Source: Bin18 sp965200355 (lineage in GTDB: Bacteria; Desulfobacterota; Binatia; Bin18). Taken from it: DNA of 64,000 bases. The stretch lies in contig OZ241351.1 of NCBI GenBank assembly GCA_965200355.1, positions 1,736,001-1,800,000 of the forward strand, in the 5' to 3' direction. Made by a program: the position numbers and the translations under genes. Below the pieces are notes generated by a model. That model made no database searches. It was not told the origin of the DNA and saw nothing but the letters and a program-made list of their open reading frames with translations. Below, piece by piece: positions 26,955-35,736 of the stretch (position 1 is the first letter of the stretch; each line of letters opens with the position of its first letter).

Positions 26955-29190
26955 ATGCAAATCCATCGGAGTAGATCTGAAGGCCGGCTGGCCGGGCTGG
27001 TATTGCTGTCCGCCGTGATGCTGGCGCCGACGCTGGCGCTGGCTCAGCCACAGCACACGCTTGAAGATATGACGGTCACGGCCCGCAAGCAGGAGCAACG
27101 CGCCTTTGACGTGCCGCTGTCGCTGTCCGTGCTGCAAGACGAGGGGCTCAGTCGGCTGCGCTCGTCGGGTATGGACATCCGCTTTCTGAACAACCGGGTG
27201 CCCAGCTTACAGGCCGAGTCGTCCTTTGGGCGCTTCTTTCCCCGCTTCTATATTCGTGGCCTGGGCAATACCGACTTTGATATGAATGCCTCCCAGCCGG
27301 TGTCGGTGATGTATGACGGCATTGTGTTGGAAAACGCCCAACTCAAGAGTACCCCTGTTTTTGATGTCGAGCGCATTGAGGTGTTGCGTGGCCCGCAGGG
27401 GACGCTGTTTGGGCGCAACACCACGGCCGGCTTCATCAAGATCGAATCGGCCCGCCCGACCTGGGATGTCGAGGGATATGGCCGCTTGTCCTACGGGCGT
27501 TTCAACAGTGTCAATTTCGAGGGAGCCCTGTCCGGGCCGTTGATCCCGTCCATACTGGCGGCGCGCGCCTCGGTGTTGGTCCAGCGGCGGAGCCACTGGG
27601 TGGACAACACCTACACTGGTGAGGACGGCGCTCGGGGCGGCTATCGTGATGTGGCTGGCCGGCTTCAATTTTTATTGACGCCGGTGGAAAACTTTTCTGG
27701 GCGGTTCAAGGTGCATATCCGCGACTTTGACGGCTCGCCCCGCCTCTTCCGGGCCAATGTGCTGAAGCTGGGCCATACCGACTTGGTGTCGGGCTTCCGC
27801 CGCGACAAAATCGGCCATGACGCGGACAGTGACGCGCGGGTCAGCGGCCACGGCTTTGCCTCCGAATTGCACTACACGCTTGGGCCGGTCGAGCTCATCT
27901 CGCTGACCGGCGGAGAATGGCTCGACGGCCTTTCGCGCGGTGATGTGGACGGCGGCTATGGCGCGGTCTTTCATCCGCCCAGCGGGCCGGGCCTGATTCC
28001 GTTTCCCGCCGAGACCGCGGACAGGATTCCGTCCCTGCGCCAGCTCAGCCAGGAGTTTCGGCTGGAACACACGGCCTGGCAGCGGCTGAACTGGCGGGGG
28101 GGGGTCTTCTATCTCCACGAGGAACTCGACATGTTCGGCCTCAACTACGATACCCTGGCCGGGAATATCGAGAATGGGCGTATCCAGCATGAGCCAACGG
28201 ACCGAGGCGTGGGCCGAGTTTACCGCGGCCACCTTCGCCCTGACCGAGAACATCGAAATCGCCGCCGGGGTGCGCGTCTCCGAGGACGATAAGGAGTACC
28301 GTATCGAACGGCTCCGGTCGCCCATTGGCGCGGGTCCGCTGGGCCCGCTTCGCGAGGCTCCGCGCGACTTGGTGCCGAGTTGGGACCTGAGCCTGCGCTA
28401 TCAGCTCCGGCCCGGCATCCAGCCCTATGTACGGCTGGCCAGCAGCTTTCGTGCTCCCAGCATTCAGGGCCGGCTGTTGTTCAGCGACGAGGTGACGGTA
28501 GCGGACACCGAAGACATTCTCTCGGTTGAGCTTGGTCTGAAGCTGCGGTTGTGGCAGCGGCGCCTGCATCTTGATCTGGCGGCGTATCATTTCTGGATGA
28601 ACGATCAACAACTGACCGCGGGGAGCGGGGTGGACAACATCAACCGCCTGCTGAACGCCGACCGCACCATCGGCCGGGGCATTGAGGCCGAAGGAGCCGT
28701 GGCCCTGGGCTACGGCCTGCACCTGACGGCCGGCCTGAGTTATAACTATACCCGGCTGGACGATGCGGGTCTGTTCGTTCAGCCGTGCGGCGCGGCCTGT
28801 ACGGTCCTTGACCCACCCGGCCCGGTTCCGGGCACGGTCTCCATTGACGGCAACCGTTTGCCTCAAGCCCCGCGCTGGATCGCCAGTCTGAACCTGAGCT
28901 ATACGCGGGTGCTCGCCAGCGGCGCGGCGCTCATTCTTGCGACCGACTGGGCGTATCGCAGCCGCATCAACTTTTTTCTGTACGAGTCACGCGAGTTCCG
29001 CGACAATCATCTGCTTGAGGGTGGCCTGCGCCTGACTTGGTTGTCGGCTTCGGGCGGGTTGGAAGTGGCCGCCTTTGGCCGAAATATCCTGAACAATGTC
29101 TCGCCCACGGGCGGTATTGACTTCAACAACCTGACCGGTTTTCTCAACCAGCCACCCGTCTGGGGTATCGAAGCAACGCTGCGCTTGTGA
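26955..29190 (+). CDS. TonB-dependent receptor, interrupted by a frameshift
   Basis: An outer-membrane transporter of about 745 residues when two frames are joined. A signal peptide (LVLLSAVMLAPTLALAQ) precedes the plug domain (TLEDMTVTARKQEQRAFDVP, a TonB-box-like start). FYIRGLGNTDFD and VERIEVLRGPQGTLFGRN are classic plug motifs. The first frame loses coherence after ENGRIQH. The barrel continues one base later from about 28190 (TEAWAEFTAATFALTENIEI) to WGIEATLRL. A single extra base near 28170-28195 explains this. The ligand is unknown. TATAGT at 26943-26948 is a possible -10, only 7 bases before the ATG. Confidence 0.88.
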
Positions 29191-29239
29191 GTTGGACGAG
29201 GGCCGCTGAGGCGTTGGAACCGGGGAGAGGGCCGACACG

Positions 29240-29947
29240 ATGAAAAACGTTCTTTTGTGGGCACAGCGCTCCGTGATAAGCGCGGCGGTGGTCACGCTCT
29301 TGTGGGGTGCGGACGTGGTGTATGGGCAGGGGAGCGGCTTGTATGTCGGGACGACAGGAGCCTTAGAGCTTGTGGATACCGCGTATGCCAAAACCACCGA
29401 TAATACCGACCCGCGTAATATCTCAGCCCACCGTGGCAAGGTGTATCACAATAGCGATGCCGACACGGAAGTCGGTGCTGGGTTCGGCCTGCTGGCCGGT
29501 TATCGTGTGTGGATTGGTCAGAGCCGGTTGTTGCTGAGCGGCGAGCTTGATGTGGCCCTGCACGGCGGGGCGGTGCGGAGTCGGCAGGCCGGCGCTGGAG
29601 AGTCTGCCGGCCGCAACCAATACGGCGAAAGCTGGCCCGATGGCTGGGCCTTTGAGAAGGACTGGAGCTATGGTTTCACACTGAAACTTGGCGGCAGTCC
29701 GGCCTGGCTGCACCCCTGGGTCGGTTCTGATACGAGCGTATACGCCCTGGCTGGCGTCCGTCGGCTGCGGACCCGCCTGCGGCTCGACTACACGGGCTGT
29801 CCCTTTGCCACTGCCCTCTGCCCGCCGGCCGAGTTTACCTCGGGGGCGAACGCCTGGACTGAGCATCTCATCGGCTGGATGGGACGAGGGCCGGGTCCTC
29901 CAACATTACGAATCCCAAACGGAGGAAGAATCGGTGGCGGAAGATGA
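29240..29947 (+). pseudogene. Outer-membrane beta-barrel protein, 3'-truncated
   Basis: The first about 210 residues have a signal peptide (AVVTLLWGADVVYGQ) and alternating beta strands typical of small Omp25/31- or OmpW-like barrels (GFGLLAGYRVWIGQSRLLLS, and SVYALAGVRRLRTRLRLDY). After AWTEHLIGW near 29878 the reading becomes Gly/Arg/Pro-rich without strands, and no C-terminal aromatic residue ends the protein. The last strands appear to have been replaced by unrelated DNA, which carries the tail of another gene in a different frame. It lies 49 bases after the TonB receptor. Confidence 0.6.
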
Positions 29948-30044
29948 GGCCACGCTCGATGACCCAACGCAAACGGTCATGGAGATTCCTCACGAGTTGG
30001 TCCCATCCGTCAGAGCGTTGCTCTCGAAACACGCCGAGTCGTAG
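29880..30044 (+). pseudogene. C-terminal fragment of a small acidic protein
   Basis: In the frame starting at 29880 a coding-like stretch reads GRVLQHYESQTEEESVAED, then LDDPTQTVMEIPHELVPSV and RALLSKHAES before the stop. No ATG start is present. A GTG at 29932 with GGAGG upstream could at most give 36 residues. The sequence looks like a small bacterial protein whose 5' end is missing. It is fused directly to the broken barrel gene, which points to a deletion or recombination junction near 29880. The family is unknown to me. Confidence 0.4.
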
Positions 30045-30084
30045 GTCCGTCTTGCAGGGCGGATGAGCCTAGCGTAATCCGACC
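30041..30084. repeat. Dispersed-type intergenic repeat
   Basis: The stretch after the fragment gene has GGGCGGATGAGCCTAGCGTA followed by ATCCGACC. It resembles the widespread intergenic repeat that carries CGGATxAGCxxAGCGTAATCCG in other bacteria, with CGGAT and ATCCG as outer arms. Only one copy is visible here. The identification is from pattern memory. Confidence 0.35.
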
Positions 30085-30192
30085 TGAAGGGCGGGGCCGC
30101 GGGCGGTCCGGCTGTGGCGTTTGCGGTGTTGCCAAACGTGCCGGGCTCAGGCAAAACGGAGCATATCTTACGCAAGGAAAAGGAGAGGTCGC

Positions 30193-30474
30193 ATGATTGC
30201 ACTGGTGGCAAAGCTGACGGTTCGTGAAGGTAAGGAGCAGGATTTTATTGACGCCATGAAGGATGTCGTTCCGGCCGTGCGTGAAGAGCCCGGCAATAAC
30301 GCCTATGTCATGAGCCGTTCAAAAGAAAACCCGAGCCTGTTTGTATTCTACGAAGAGTATACGGACCAAGCCGCTGTTGATGCCCATCGCAAACATTTGG
30401 GTGAACTCGGAGTGGACCTGAGAGCTATCCTGGCCGGCGCGCCGGCGCTCGAATTCTATGAGAAGGTCTACTAA
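30193..30474 (+). CDS. Antibiotic biosynthesis monooxygenase (ABM/YgiN-like) domain protein
   Basis: A 93-residue dimeric alpha-beta-barrel protein. MIALVAKLTVREGKEQDFIDA starts the domain, and SLFVFYEEYTDQAAVDAHRK holds the central strand and helix. The usual C-terminal LEFYEKVY closes it. Members oxidise quinol-like aromatics without cofactor or act as stress-related heme/quinone proteins. An AAGGAAAAGGAGAGG site lies before the ATG at 30193. A strong hairpin terminator follows. Confidence 0.9.
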   Translation: MIALVAKLTVREGKEQDFIDAMKDVVPAVREEPGNNAYVMSRSKENPSLFVFYEEYTDQAAVDAHRKHLGELGVDLRAILAGAPALEFYEKVY

Positions 30475-30508
30475 GGCGGATTCCCCGGCTGGAGTCGCCT
30501 ACCGACCG

Positions 30509-30541
30509 AAGAGGGACACGCCAGAATCGTGTCCCTCTTTT
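30509..30541 (+). terminator. Rho-independent terminator after the ABM gene
   Basis: AAGAGGGACAC and GTGTCCCTCTT form a perfect 11-base stem (30509-30519 with 30529-30539) around a 9-base loop, followed by a short T run. It lies 35 bases after the ABM stop. It overlaps a GTG that could otherwise begin the DUF2182 gene, which argues for the later ATG. Confidence 0.85.
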
Positions 30542-30552
30542 CGTTGGTCTGT

Positions 30553-31305
30553 ATGAGTCGTGAATATCGCCTGCTCCTGTGCTCCCTGGTCGGCCTGTCG
30601 GTGCTGGCCTGGATTGTCACTGTCCAGCATATGGGCGGAGCCGGGTATGCCCTGGTGATGGGCAGTATGACTATGGGGATGCCGTTCTCAGTCATCAATA
30701 TGCTGCTGTATATCGGCCTGTGGGGGGTCATGATGGTGGCCATGATGTTTCCCGCTATCGTGCCGGTGGCCGGGATATTCGCCTCCCTGTCCAGACGGCA
30801 GCGCGCACAACAGCTACCGTCCACGCCGGTATGGGTCTTTGTGTCGGGCTATGCGGTGCTGTGGACCCTCACCGGCGGCGTTGGCTATGCCGCGGATTTG
30901 ACGATGCAGACCTTGCCAACCCATTTCCCCCTGCTGAAGACCCATCATCTGCTTATCAGCGGTGGCCTGCTGATGGTGGCCGGCCTCTATCAACTGACCC
31001 CGCTCAAAGACCGCTGCTTGGCGCACTGCCGCTCGCCTTTTGCGTTTCTGATGGCACACTGGCGCAACGGCTATCGGGGCGCTTTTCAGATGGGGATGTC
31101 CCACGGGCTGTATTGTCTCGGGTGTTGCTGGAGTCTGATGATGGTCATGTTTATCATGGGGACGATGAATCTGGTGTGGATGGGCGTGCTCAGTATTGCC
31201 ATCGTGCTTGAAAAGAGTCTGTCTTGCGGCCCGACCTTCGGCCGCGGGGTTGGGGCCGCCTTGATCGCGCTGGGGATTGCGGTGAGTATGGGCTTGCTGA
31301 CGTAG
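30553..31305 (+). CDS. DUF2182 integral membrane protein
   Basis: A 250-residue membrane protein with about six hydrophobic segments and an unusually Met/Gly-rich first third (MGSMTMGMPF, LYIGLWGVMMVAMMFPAI). The middle holds LTPLKDRCLAHCRSPFAFL, and near the end comes MGMSHGLYCLGCCWSLMMVMF. These blocks are the hallmark of the DUF2182 family, described only as predicted metal-binding membrane proteins. The ATG at 30553 was chosen over the GTG at 30529, which sits inside the terminator hairpin. The function is unknown. The Met, His and Cys clusters suggest copper or another soft metal. Confidence 0.85.
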   Translation: MSREYRLLLCSLVGLSVLAWIVTVQHMGGAGYALVMGSMTMGMPFSVINMLLYIGLWGVMMVAMMFPAIVPVAGIFASLSRRQRAQQLPSTPVWVFVSGYAVLWTLTGGVGYAADLTMQTLPTHFPLLKTHHLLISGGLLMVAGLYQLTPLKDRCLAHCRSPFAFLMAHWRNGYRGAFQMGMSHGLYCLGCCWSLMMVMFIMGTMNLVWMGVLSIAIVLEKSLSCGPTFGRGVGAALIALGIAVSMGLLT

Positions 31306-31343
31306 GGTAAAATCGAAAAGCCACCCGCAGAACGAGGACCCGC

Positions 31344-31799
31344 ATGATGCTCGACATTGACCCACAGGCCAAACACGGCGTCCAACTCGACCCGGTGACC
31401 GTGACGGCTGAGGATATTCGGTCCTTTGCCGAGGCGATGGGCGACCTGAACCCGCTGTATACGGACGTTGAGGCCGCGCGTCGCGCCGGCTACCAGGACG
31501 TGATCGCCCCCCCACTGTTTTGTATGCGGATGCGCGGCGGGAAACTCTTGCCCGAGGTGGCGCTGCCGGCCGGCTTTATGAGTCTGCACGCGGGACAGGA
31601 GATCGAATTCCACGCCGAGATTATTGCCGGACAGACCTACACCATGACCGCGCGGGTGGCCGATGTGTATGAAAAAACAGGCCGGAGTGGTCCCATGCAG
31701 ATCATTGTCCGGGAGTCAACGATTACGGATGCCGCGGGGCGGACTATCGTGACGGTCCGCGAGCGCCAAATCGTGCGCTCACCACAAAAGAAAATCTAG
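31344..31799 (+). CDS. MaoC-like/FAS1-type N-terminal dehydratase domain protein
   Basis: A 151-residue single hot-dog domain. VTVTAEDIRSFAEAMGDLNP, then LYTDVEAARRAGYQDVIAPP, matches the N-terminal half of MaoC dehydratases (FAS1-like), including the hydratase helix region. HAGQEIEFHAEIIAGQTYTM forms later strands. Such half-proteins often pair with a second hot-dog subunit to hydrate enoyl-CoA. A possible partner, the larger MaoC protein at 39058, lies on the far side of the repair genes. It ends 9 bases before the NurA-like gene, so it may share that transcript. Confidence 0.88.
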   Translation: MMLDIDPQAKHGVQLDPVTVTAEDIRSFAEAMGDLNPLYTDVEAARRAGYQDVIAPPLFCMRMRGGKLLPEVALPAGFMSLHAGQEIEFHAEIIAGQTYTMTARVADVYEKTGRSGPMQIIVRESTITDAAGRTIVTVRERQIVRSPQKKI

Positions 31800-31808
31800 C
31801 CAGAGCGT

Positions 31809-32783
31809 ATGCGTATCACCTTAGACCCCTGGGGGGGCGATTACGGCAGCCAGATTACGACGCCACAGGCGGTCGATGCCGACCATCCCTCCGCCCAAGT
31901 GACCGGGCGGCAGGTCGAGGACGGTCCCTGGCAGCCCCGAACACCAACGCCTGAGCAGATGCCGAAGCGGACCGCGGTGATTGACGGTGTGATGCGGGTT
32001 GATGCGCCGGCGGTGCTGGGTGACGAAGAAACCCGCTTCCTGGCCCTGTTCGGCTCGTATGCGGCTGGAGCGGTCGTGATTGACCGCCGGGTTGAGATTA
32101 TCGAGGAACAGCTCGACCGCCTGTTTATTGTCGGCGGTGGGCAATCCGGCCACGATGTGCTGGTGGCGGCCGGGACGGGGGGAAAAATTCCCCTGCGCTA
32201 CCGGCGCATGAGCGTGTCTGACCTGACCCCGGACTCCTTACGAGAGAGCCTGATGACGGCCATGCGACGGACGGAGAACGACCTCGCCCGTAAGCTGTCT
32301 GGAGAGGAGCGGCTGGTGCTTGCGGACGGGAATCTGACCTTTCTAGGCGACAGCTCTTCTGTGGTCGGGGTCATCAAAACGATCCAGCGCATGTATCTTG
32401 CGCCGCCGCAGGCAAAAATCCTGGAGCGGCTTCAGCCGGGGGAACGGACGCCGCTGTTTGAGTTTTCTGGCAGCAGTCGGCGCAAAGGTTTTGAGGTCTT
32501 CACCTGCTATCTACGCCTGATGAACCCCCGCCCGATTGAGCATCCCTTTACCGGCCTGGCGCGGCTAGAAGTGAAAGCCGGGCTGGGTATTCAGAAGGCG
32601 ACCGCGCTGTTGGACCAAGCCGCCAGGGTAGTCTCGACGCTGGCCTCCCGCGCGCCCAAAGACCCGCGCGCGCCCCAGAATTTGATTCCCATCGGTGGAC
32701 TGGAGCGGCGGCTGCGGCACCGGCTGGGCGACCCCAGGCTGGTCCGGCGCTGTATTGAGAAAGCCCTGCTGAACCAGGTATAG
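31809..32783 (+). CDS. nurA: NurA-like 5'-3' nuclease
   Basis: A 324-residue protein. The pattern of three blocks fits NurA: AVIDGVMRVDA with D59, RTENDLARKL with E156, and LVLADGNLTFLG with D173. The C-terminal part has FEVFTCYLRLMNPRPIEHPF, then ARLEVKAG, like the NurA closing strands. NurA is a Mn2+-dependent nuclease that works with HerA to resect DNA ends. The gene sits directly before the HerA-like gene, and SbcD and SbcC follow. The context supports the call more strongly than any single motif. It begins 9 bases after the MaoC-like gene, with no strong ribosome site. Confidence 0.8.
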   Translation: MRITLDPWGGDYGSQITTPQAVDADHPSAQVTGRQVEDGPWQPRTPTPEQMPKRTAVIDGVMRVDAPAVLGDEETRFLALFGSYAAGAVVIDRRVEIIEEQLDRLFIVGGGQSGHDVLVAAGTGGKIPLRYRRMSVSDLTPDSLRESLMTAMRRTENDLARKLSGEERLVLADGNLTFLGDSSSVVGVIKTIQRMYLAPPQAKILERLQPGERTPLFEFSGSSRRKGFEVFTCYLRLMNPRPIEHPFTGLARLEVKAGLGIQKATALLDQAARVVSTLASRAPKDPRAPQNLIPIGGLERRLRHRLGDPRLVRRCIEKALLNQV

Positions 32784-32820
32784 CCAAACGGCCAGGATAG
32801 CTAAACGGAAAGGAGAAGGC

Positions 32821-34521
32821 ATGGGGAGAGTCATCGGCACGCAAGATGCCACGCCGCTCGAATTCTGGGTGTGGCTCGAAGAAGACGAAGCGGTCCAGGT
32901 TGACGATGCCATCGTGGTCGAGACCGACTCGCCACACGGACCGCTGAAATTATTCGGCATGGTCAATATCGTCCGGGCGCGCCATCAGGGTTCGACCTTT
33001 GACTCCGACGTGGTTGAAGCGGAGCGCGGCCTGCCGGTTGAACTGTCTATCGCCGCCCACGTCAAAGTGACCCGCCTGATGCCCGAGTATTATTATCCGC
33101 CCATGCCGGGCGACCCGGTGCGCACGGTCACGGATGAGGAATTTGACCAAGCCCTGTTTATGGACACTATGGAGCGCAAGTTTCCGCTGGGTCTGTCCCT
33201 GTCCGGCAAGGAAGTCGTGTCCGGCAATCTTGATTTTCTGAATGGCCGCAAGGGCGCGCATATGAATATCAGCGGCGTGTCCGGCATTGCCACCAAGACG
33301 ACCTATTCCACTTTTCTGTTGCACAGCCTATTGCACTGCGGGCAGTTGACCGACGCGAAAAATACCCACGCGATTATCTTCAATGTCAAAGGCGAAGACC
33401 TGCTGTTCCTGGACAAGGCAAGTAACGCGCTCGGTCTCGAAGACGAGGCCCTCTACGCGCAAATGGACTTGCCGGCCGCACCGTTTGATTCGGTCCAATT
33501 CTATGTCCCGCCCACGGAAAACGCGCGGGGTCCGATCATGCCCAAGGTCGGCGCTCGCAAGGCCGATGAAGTCACGCCGTATTTTTGGACGGTGCGGGAT
33601 TTTTGCCGGCAGCGTTTGCTGCGCTATCTGTTTGCCGAAGGTGGGGAAGAAGCCTCGCTCCTCTCAACCCTGATTTATCAGGTCGAGCGTAAGTTGCTGG
33701 AAGCCGCGGAAGCCGCGGACAAGGAAGGGCCCGGACCGGGTGTATTTCTGCAAAGTGAGCCAGACGGCGAAGCCGCACAGCAGGAAACCGCGCTGCCTTC
33801 GACCGAGATTCGAGATTTTTCGGCCCTCCTCCGAACGATGGAGGCCCTGGCCGGTGCAACCAACCATTCGGCCGGCACGGTCGGCGCGTTTATGCGGCGT
33901 CTGTACGGAGCGGAAGAGAAGGTTTCGTATATTATCCGCGACCCGGTCGATTCCGACCCGACCCGCCATGCGATCAACTGGCGCAATAAGCAGGTGACGG
34001 TGGTCAGCCTGAGCGGCCTGTACGAAGTGGGCAAGAGCTTTGTGGTCGGCTCGGTCCTGCAACAGATTCAGGCCGAAAAAGAAGCCACCGGCTCAGCCGA
34101 ACCCCTGTGCTTTATTGTGGTGGATGAGCTGAATCGCTACGCCCCCCGTGACGGCTGGTCGCCCATTCGAGAGCGGCTGCTTGAAATTGCCGAACGGGGG
34201 CGGTCCAGCGGCACGATTCTGATTGGCGCGCAGCAAACCGCCTCCGAAGTAGAGCGGCGGATTGTCGCCAACCCGGCTTTTCGGATTGTCGGACGCCTGG
34301 ACGCGGCGGAAGCCGAGCGGGCCGAATATGGCTTTCTGCCCTCCACCCTGCGCCAACGGGCTGCGATTTTAACACCCGGACGCATGATCGTGTCTCAGCC
34401 CGATATTCCGACCCCCGTCCCCCTGCTGTTTCCCCGTCCGGCCTGGGCCACCCGGGCGGATGAACAGAAACTGCCGCCCCCTAAACTGAAGTTTCGGCGT
34501 GTTAGAGAAAGTGAGTATTAG
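32821..34521 (+). CDS. herA: HerA-type hexameric DNA-translocating ATPase
   Basis: A 566-residue protein of the HerA/FtsK group. An N-terminal HAS-barrel-like region (MGRVIGTQDATPLEFWVWLE) precedes the ATPase. Walker A is unusual: GVSGIATKTT at residues 152-161, where GxxGxGK[ST] is expected. Walker B is FIVVDELNRYAP (D435, E436). ERGRSSGTILIGAQQ near 458-472 is the HerA-typical post-Walker-B segment, with an arginine-finger region after it (RRIVANPAFRIVGRLD). A long insert at residues 290-330 is acidic and low in hydrophobics. GGAGAAGG precedes the ATG. It should load and drive the NurA nuclease. Confidence 0.88.
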   Translation: MGRVIGTQDATPLEFWVWLEEDEAVQVDDAIVVETDSPHGPLKLFGMVNIVRARHQGSTFDSDVVEAERGLPVELSIAAHVKVTRLMPEYYYPPMPGDPVRTVTDEEFDQALFMDTMERKFPLGLSLSGKEVVSGNLDFLNGRKGAHMNISGVSGIATKTTYSTFLLHSLLHCGQLTDAKNTHAIIFNVKGEDLLFLDKASNALGLEDEALYAQMDLPAAPFDSVQFYVPPTENARGPIMPKVGARKADEVTPYFWTVRDFCRQRLLRYLFAEGGEEASLLSTLIYQVERKLLEAAEAADKEGPGPGVFLQSEPDGEAAQQETALPSTEIRDFSALLRTMEALAGATNHSAGTVGAFMRRLYGAEEKVSYIIRDPVDSDPTRHAINWRNKQVTVVSLSGLYEVGKSFVVGSVLQQIQAEKEATGSAEPLCFIVVDELNRYAPRDGWSPIRERLLEIAERGRSSGTILIGAQQTASEVERRIVANPAFRIVGRLDAAEAERAEYGFLPSTLRQRAAILTPGRMIVSQPDIPTPVPLLFPRPAWATRADEQKLPPPKLKFRRVRESEY

Positions 34522-34531
34522 GGGGGCGGGT

Positions 34532-35710
34532 ATGAGATTCCTCCACACCTCAGACTGGCATGTGGGCCGGACCATTCGTAATCGCTCCCGGCTGGACGAG
34601 CACCGGGCCGTGTTTGCCGAGATCGTTGCGCTTGCCAAGCGCGAGCAGGTTGACGCCGTTCTGGTGACAGGGGACATCTTTCACGAGCGCCGCCCGCCTC
34701 TGGCCGCCGAGGAATTGGTAGCGCATACCCTGGCCCAACTCGCTCGCGCCAATATCGTCTCGGTCGTCATTCCCGGTAATCACGATGATGCGGCCCGCCT
34801 GCGCACCCTGAAACCGCTGGGCGATTTGCTCCAGGTGCATATGATGACCGACCTGAGTCCAGACCTTTCGGACCTGATTGTTCCCATTCCCCAGCGGACC
34901 GGAGGGGAAAAGGCGCTGGTAGGCTGTTTGCCCTATCTGCACCCTCACCGGGTTCTCACCACGGCTGAAGGCAGCGACAAAAGTGAGAGTGAACGCCTCA
35001 GTACGTATCGGAGCGAAGTGCAGGAAACTCTGCGCGCCCTGGAGAAGGCGATGGAAAAGATGGACAGCAATGCCGTGTCCATCGTACTCGTCCATGCGCA
35101 TATTGACGGCACGGAGTTTGGCGGAGGCGAATGGCGCTCCAGCGTCTTCCCCATTGATCCTGGCAGTCTGCCCAGCGGCGTCCATTATGTAGCCCTGGGG
35201 CATATGCACCAGCCTCAGAAAGTCGGCGGGACAGCAGCGAAAGCCTACTACGCCGGCTCGATTCTGCAAATGGATTTCGGCGAGCGGGGGCAACAAAAAA
35301 GTGTGTATCTGATTGAAGCCCCGCCGGGTAAACCGGCAGAGGTTACGCCCATTGCTCTGACTCAAGGCAAAGCCTTACTGCGCCGAACGGGAAGCGCCGA
35401 AGAGATATTGTCGCAGGCCGAAGCATTCACCAATGCCTGGGTTGAAATCGTCTTAAAGCCGGAAGGCCAAACGTCCGAACTGATTGAGCAAATCCGAGCG
35501 TTGCCGGGCGTGGTCTCAGTCCGGTTTGCAGAGACACAGGCGAACGATTCCGTCGGCGAAGCGGTCCACAATCCGAACAAGCGCCCCCCGGCGGAACTGT
35601 TCACCGACTATTATCAGTCAAAACGCGGCACAGAGCCTGAGCCGCAGCTTGTCGCCCTGTTTGAGCGCTTGTATCAGGAGGTCAGCACCGCCCGGGATGA
35701 GCCCGTCTAA
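34532..35710 (+). CDS. sbcD: SbcD/Mre11 exonuclease
   Basis: A 392-residue Mn2+-dependent metallophosphoesterase. It shows all phosphoesterase motifs: HTSDWHVG (D8, H10), VTGDIFHER (D48), IPGNHDDAARL (N83, H84), VLVHAHIDG, and YVALGHMHQPQKV. It cleaves DNA ends and hairpins in complex with SbcC. ATG 34532, 10 bases after the HerA stop and preceded by GGGGGGCGGG, was preferred over the in-frame start at 34499 inside herA. SbcC starts 26 bases after its stop. Confidence 0.95.
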   Translation: MRFLHTSDWHVGRTIRNRSRLDEHRAVFAEIVALAKREQVDAVLVTGDIFHERRPPLAAEELVAHTLAQLARANIVSVVIPGNHDDAARLRTLKPLGDLLQVHMMTDLSPDLSDLIVPIPQRTGGEKALVGCLPYLHPHRVLTTAEGSDKSESERLSTYRSEVQETLRALEKAMEKMDSNAVSIVLVHAHIDGTEFGGGEWRSSVFPIDPGSLPSGVHYVALGHMHQPQKVGGTAAKAYYAGSILQMDFGERGQQKSVYLIEAPPGKPAEVTPIALTQGKALLRRTGSAEEILSQAEAFTNAWVEIVLKPEGQTSELIEQIRALPGVVSVRFAETQANDSVGEAVHNPNKRPPAELFTDYYQSKRGTEPEPQLVALFERLYQEVSTARDEPV

Positions 35711-35736
35711 GTGCAGTCCCCCTCCCAATTCTCCCC

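Noticed and set aside
26806..27051. N-terminal extension of the alcohol dehydrogenase
   Set aside because: It overlaps the divergent TonB receptor start and lacks similarity. ATG 26805 has a good ribosome site and the canonical MKAAVLYE opening.
30529..30552. GTG at 30529 as the start of the DUF2182 gene
   Set aside because: It falls inside the second arm of a perfect terminator hairpin and lacks a ribosome site. The ATG at 30553 fits the family start better.
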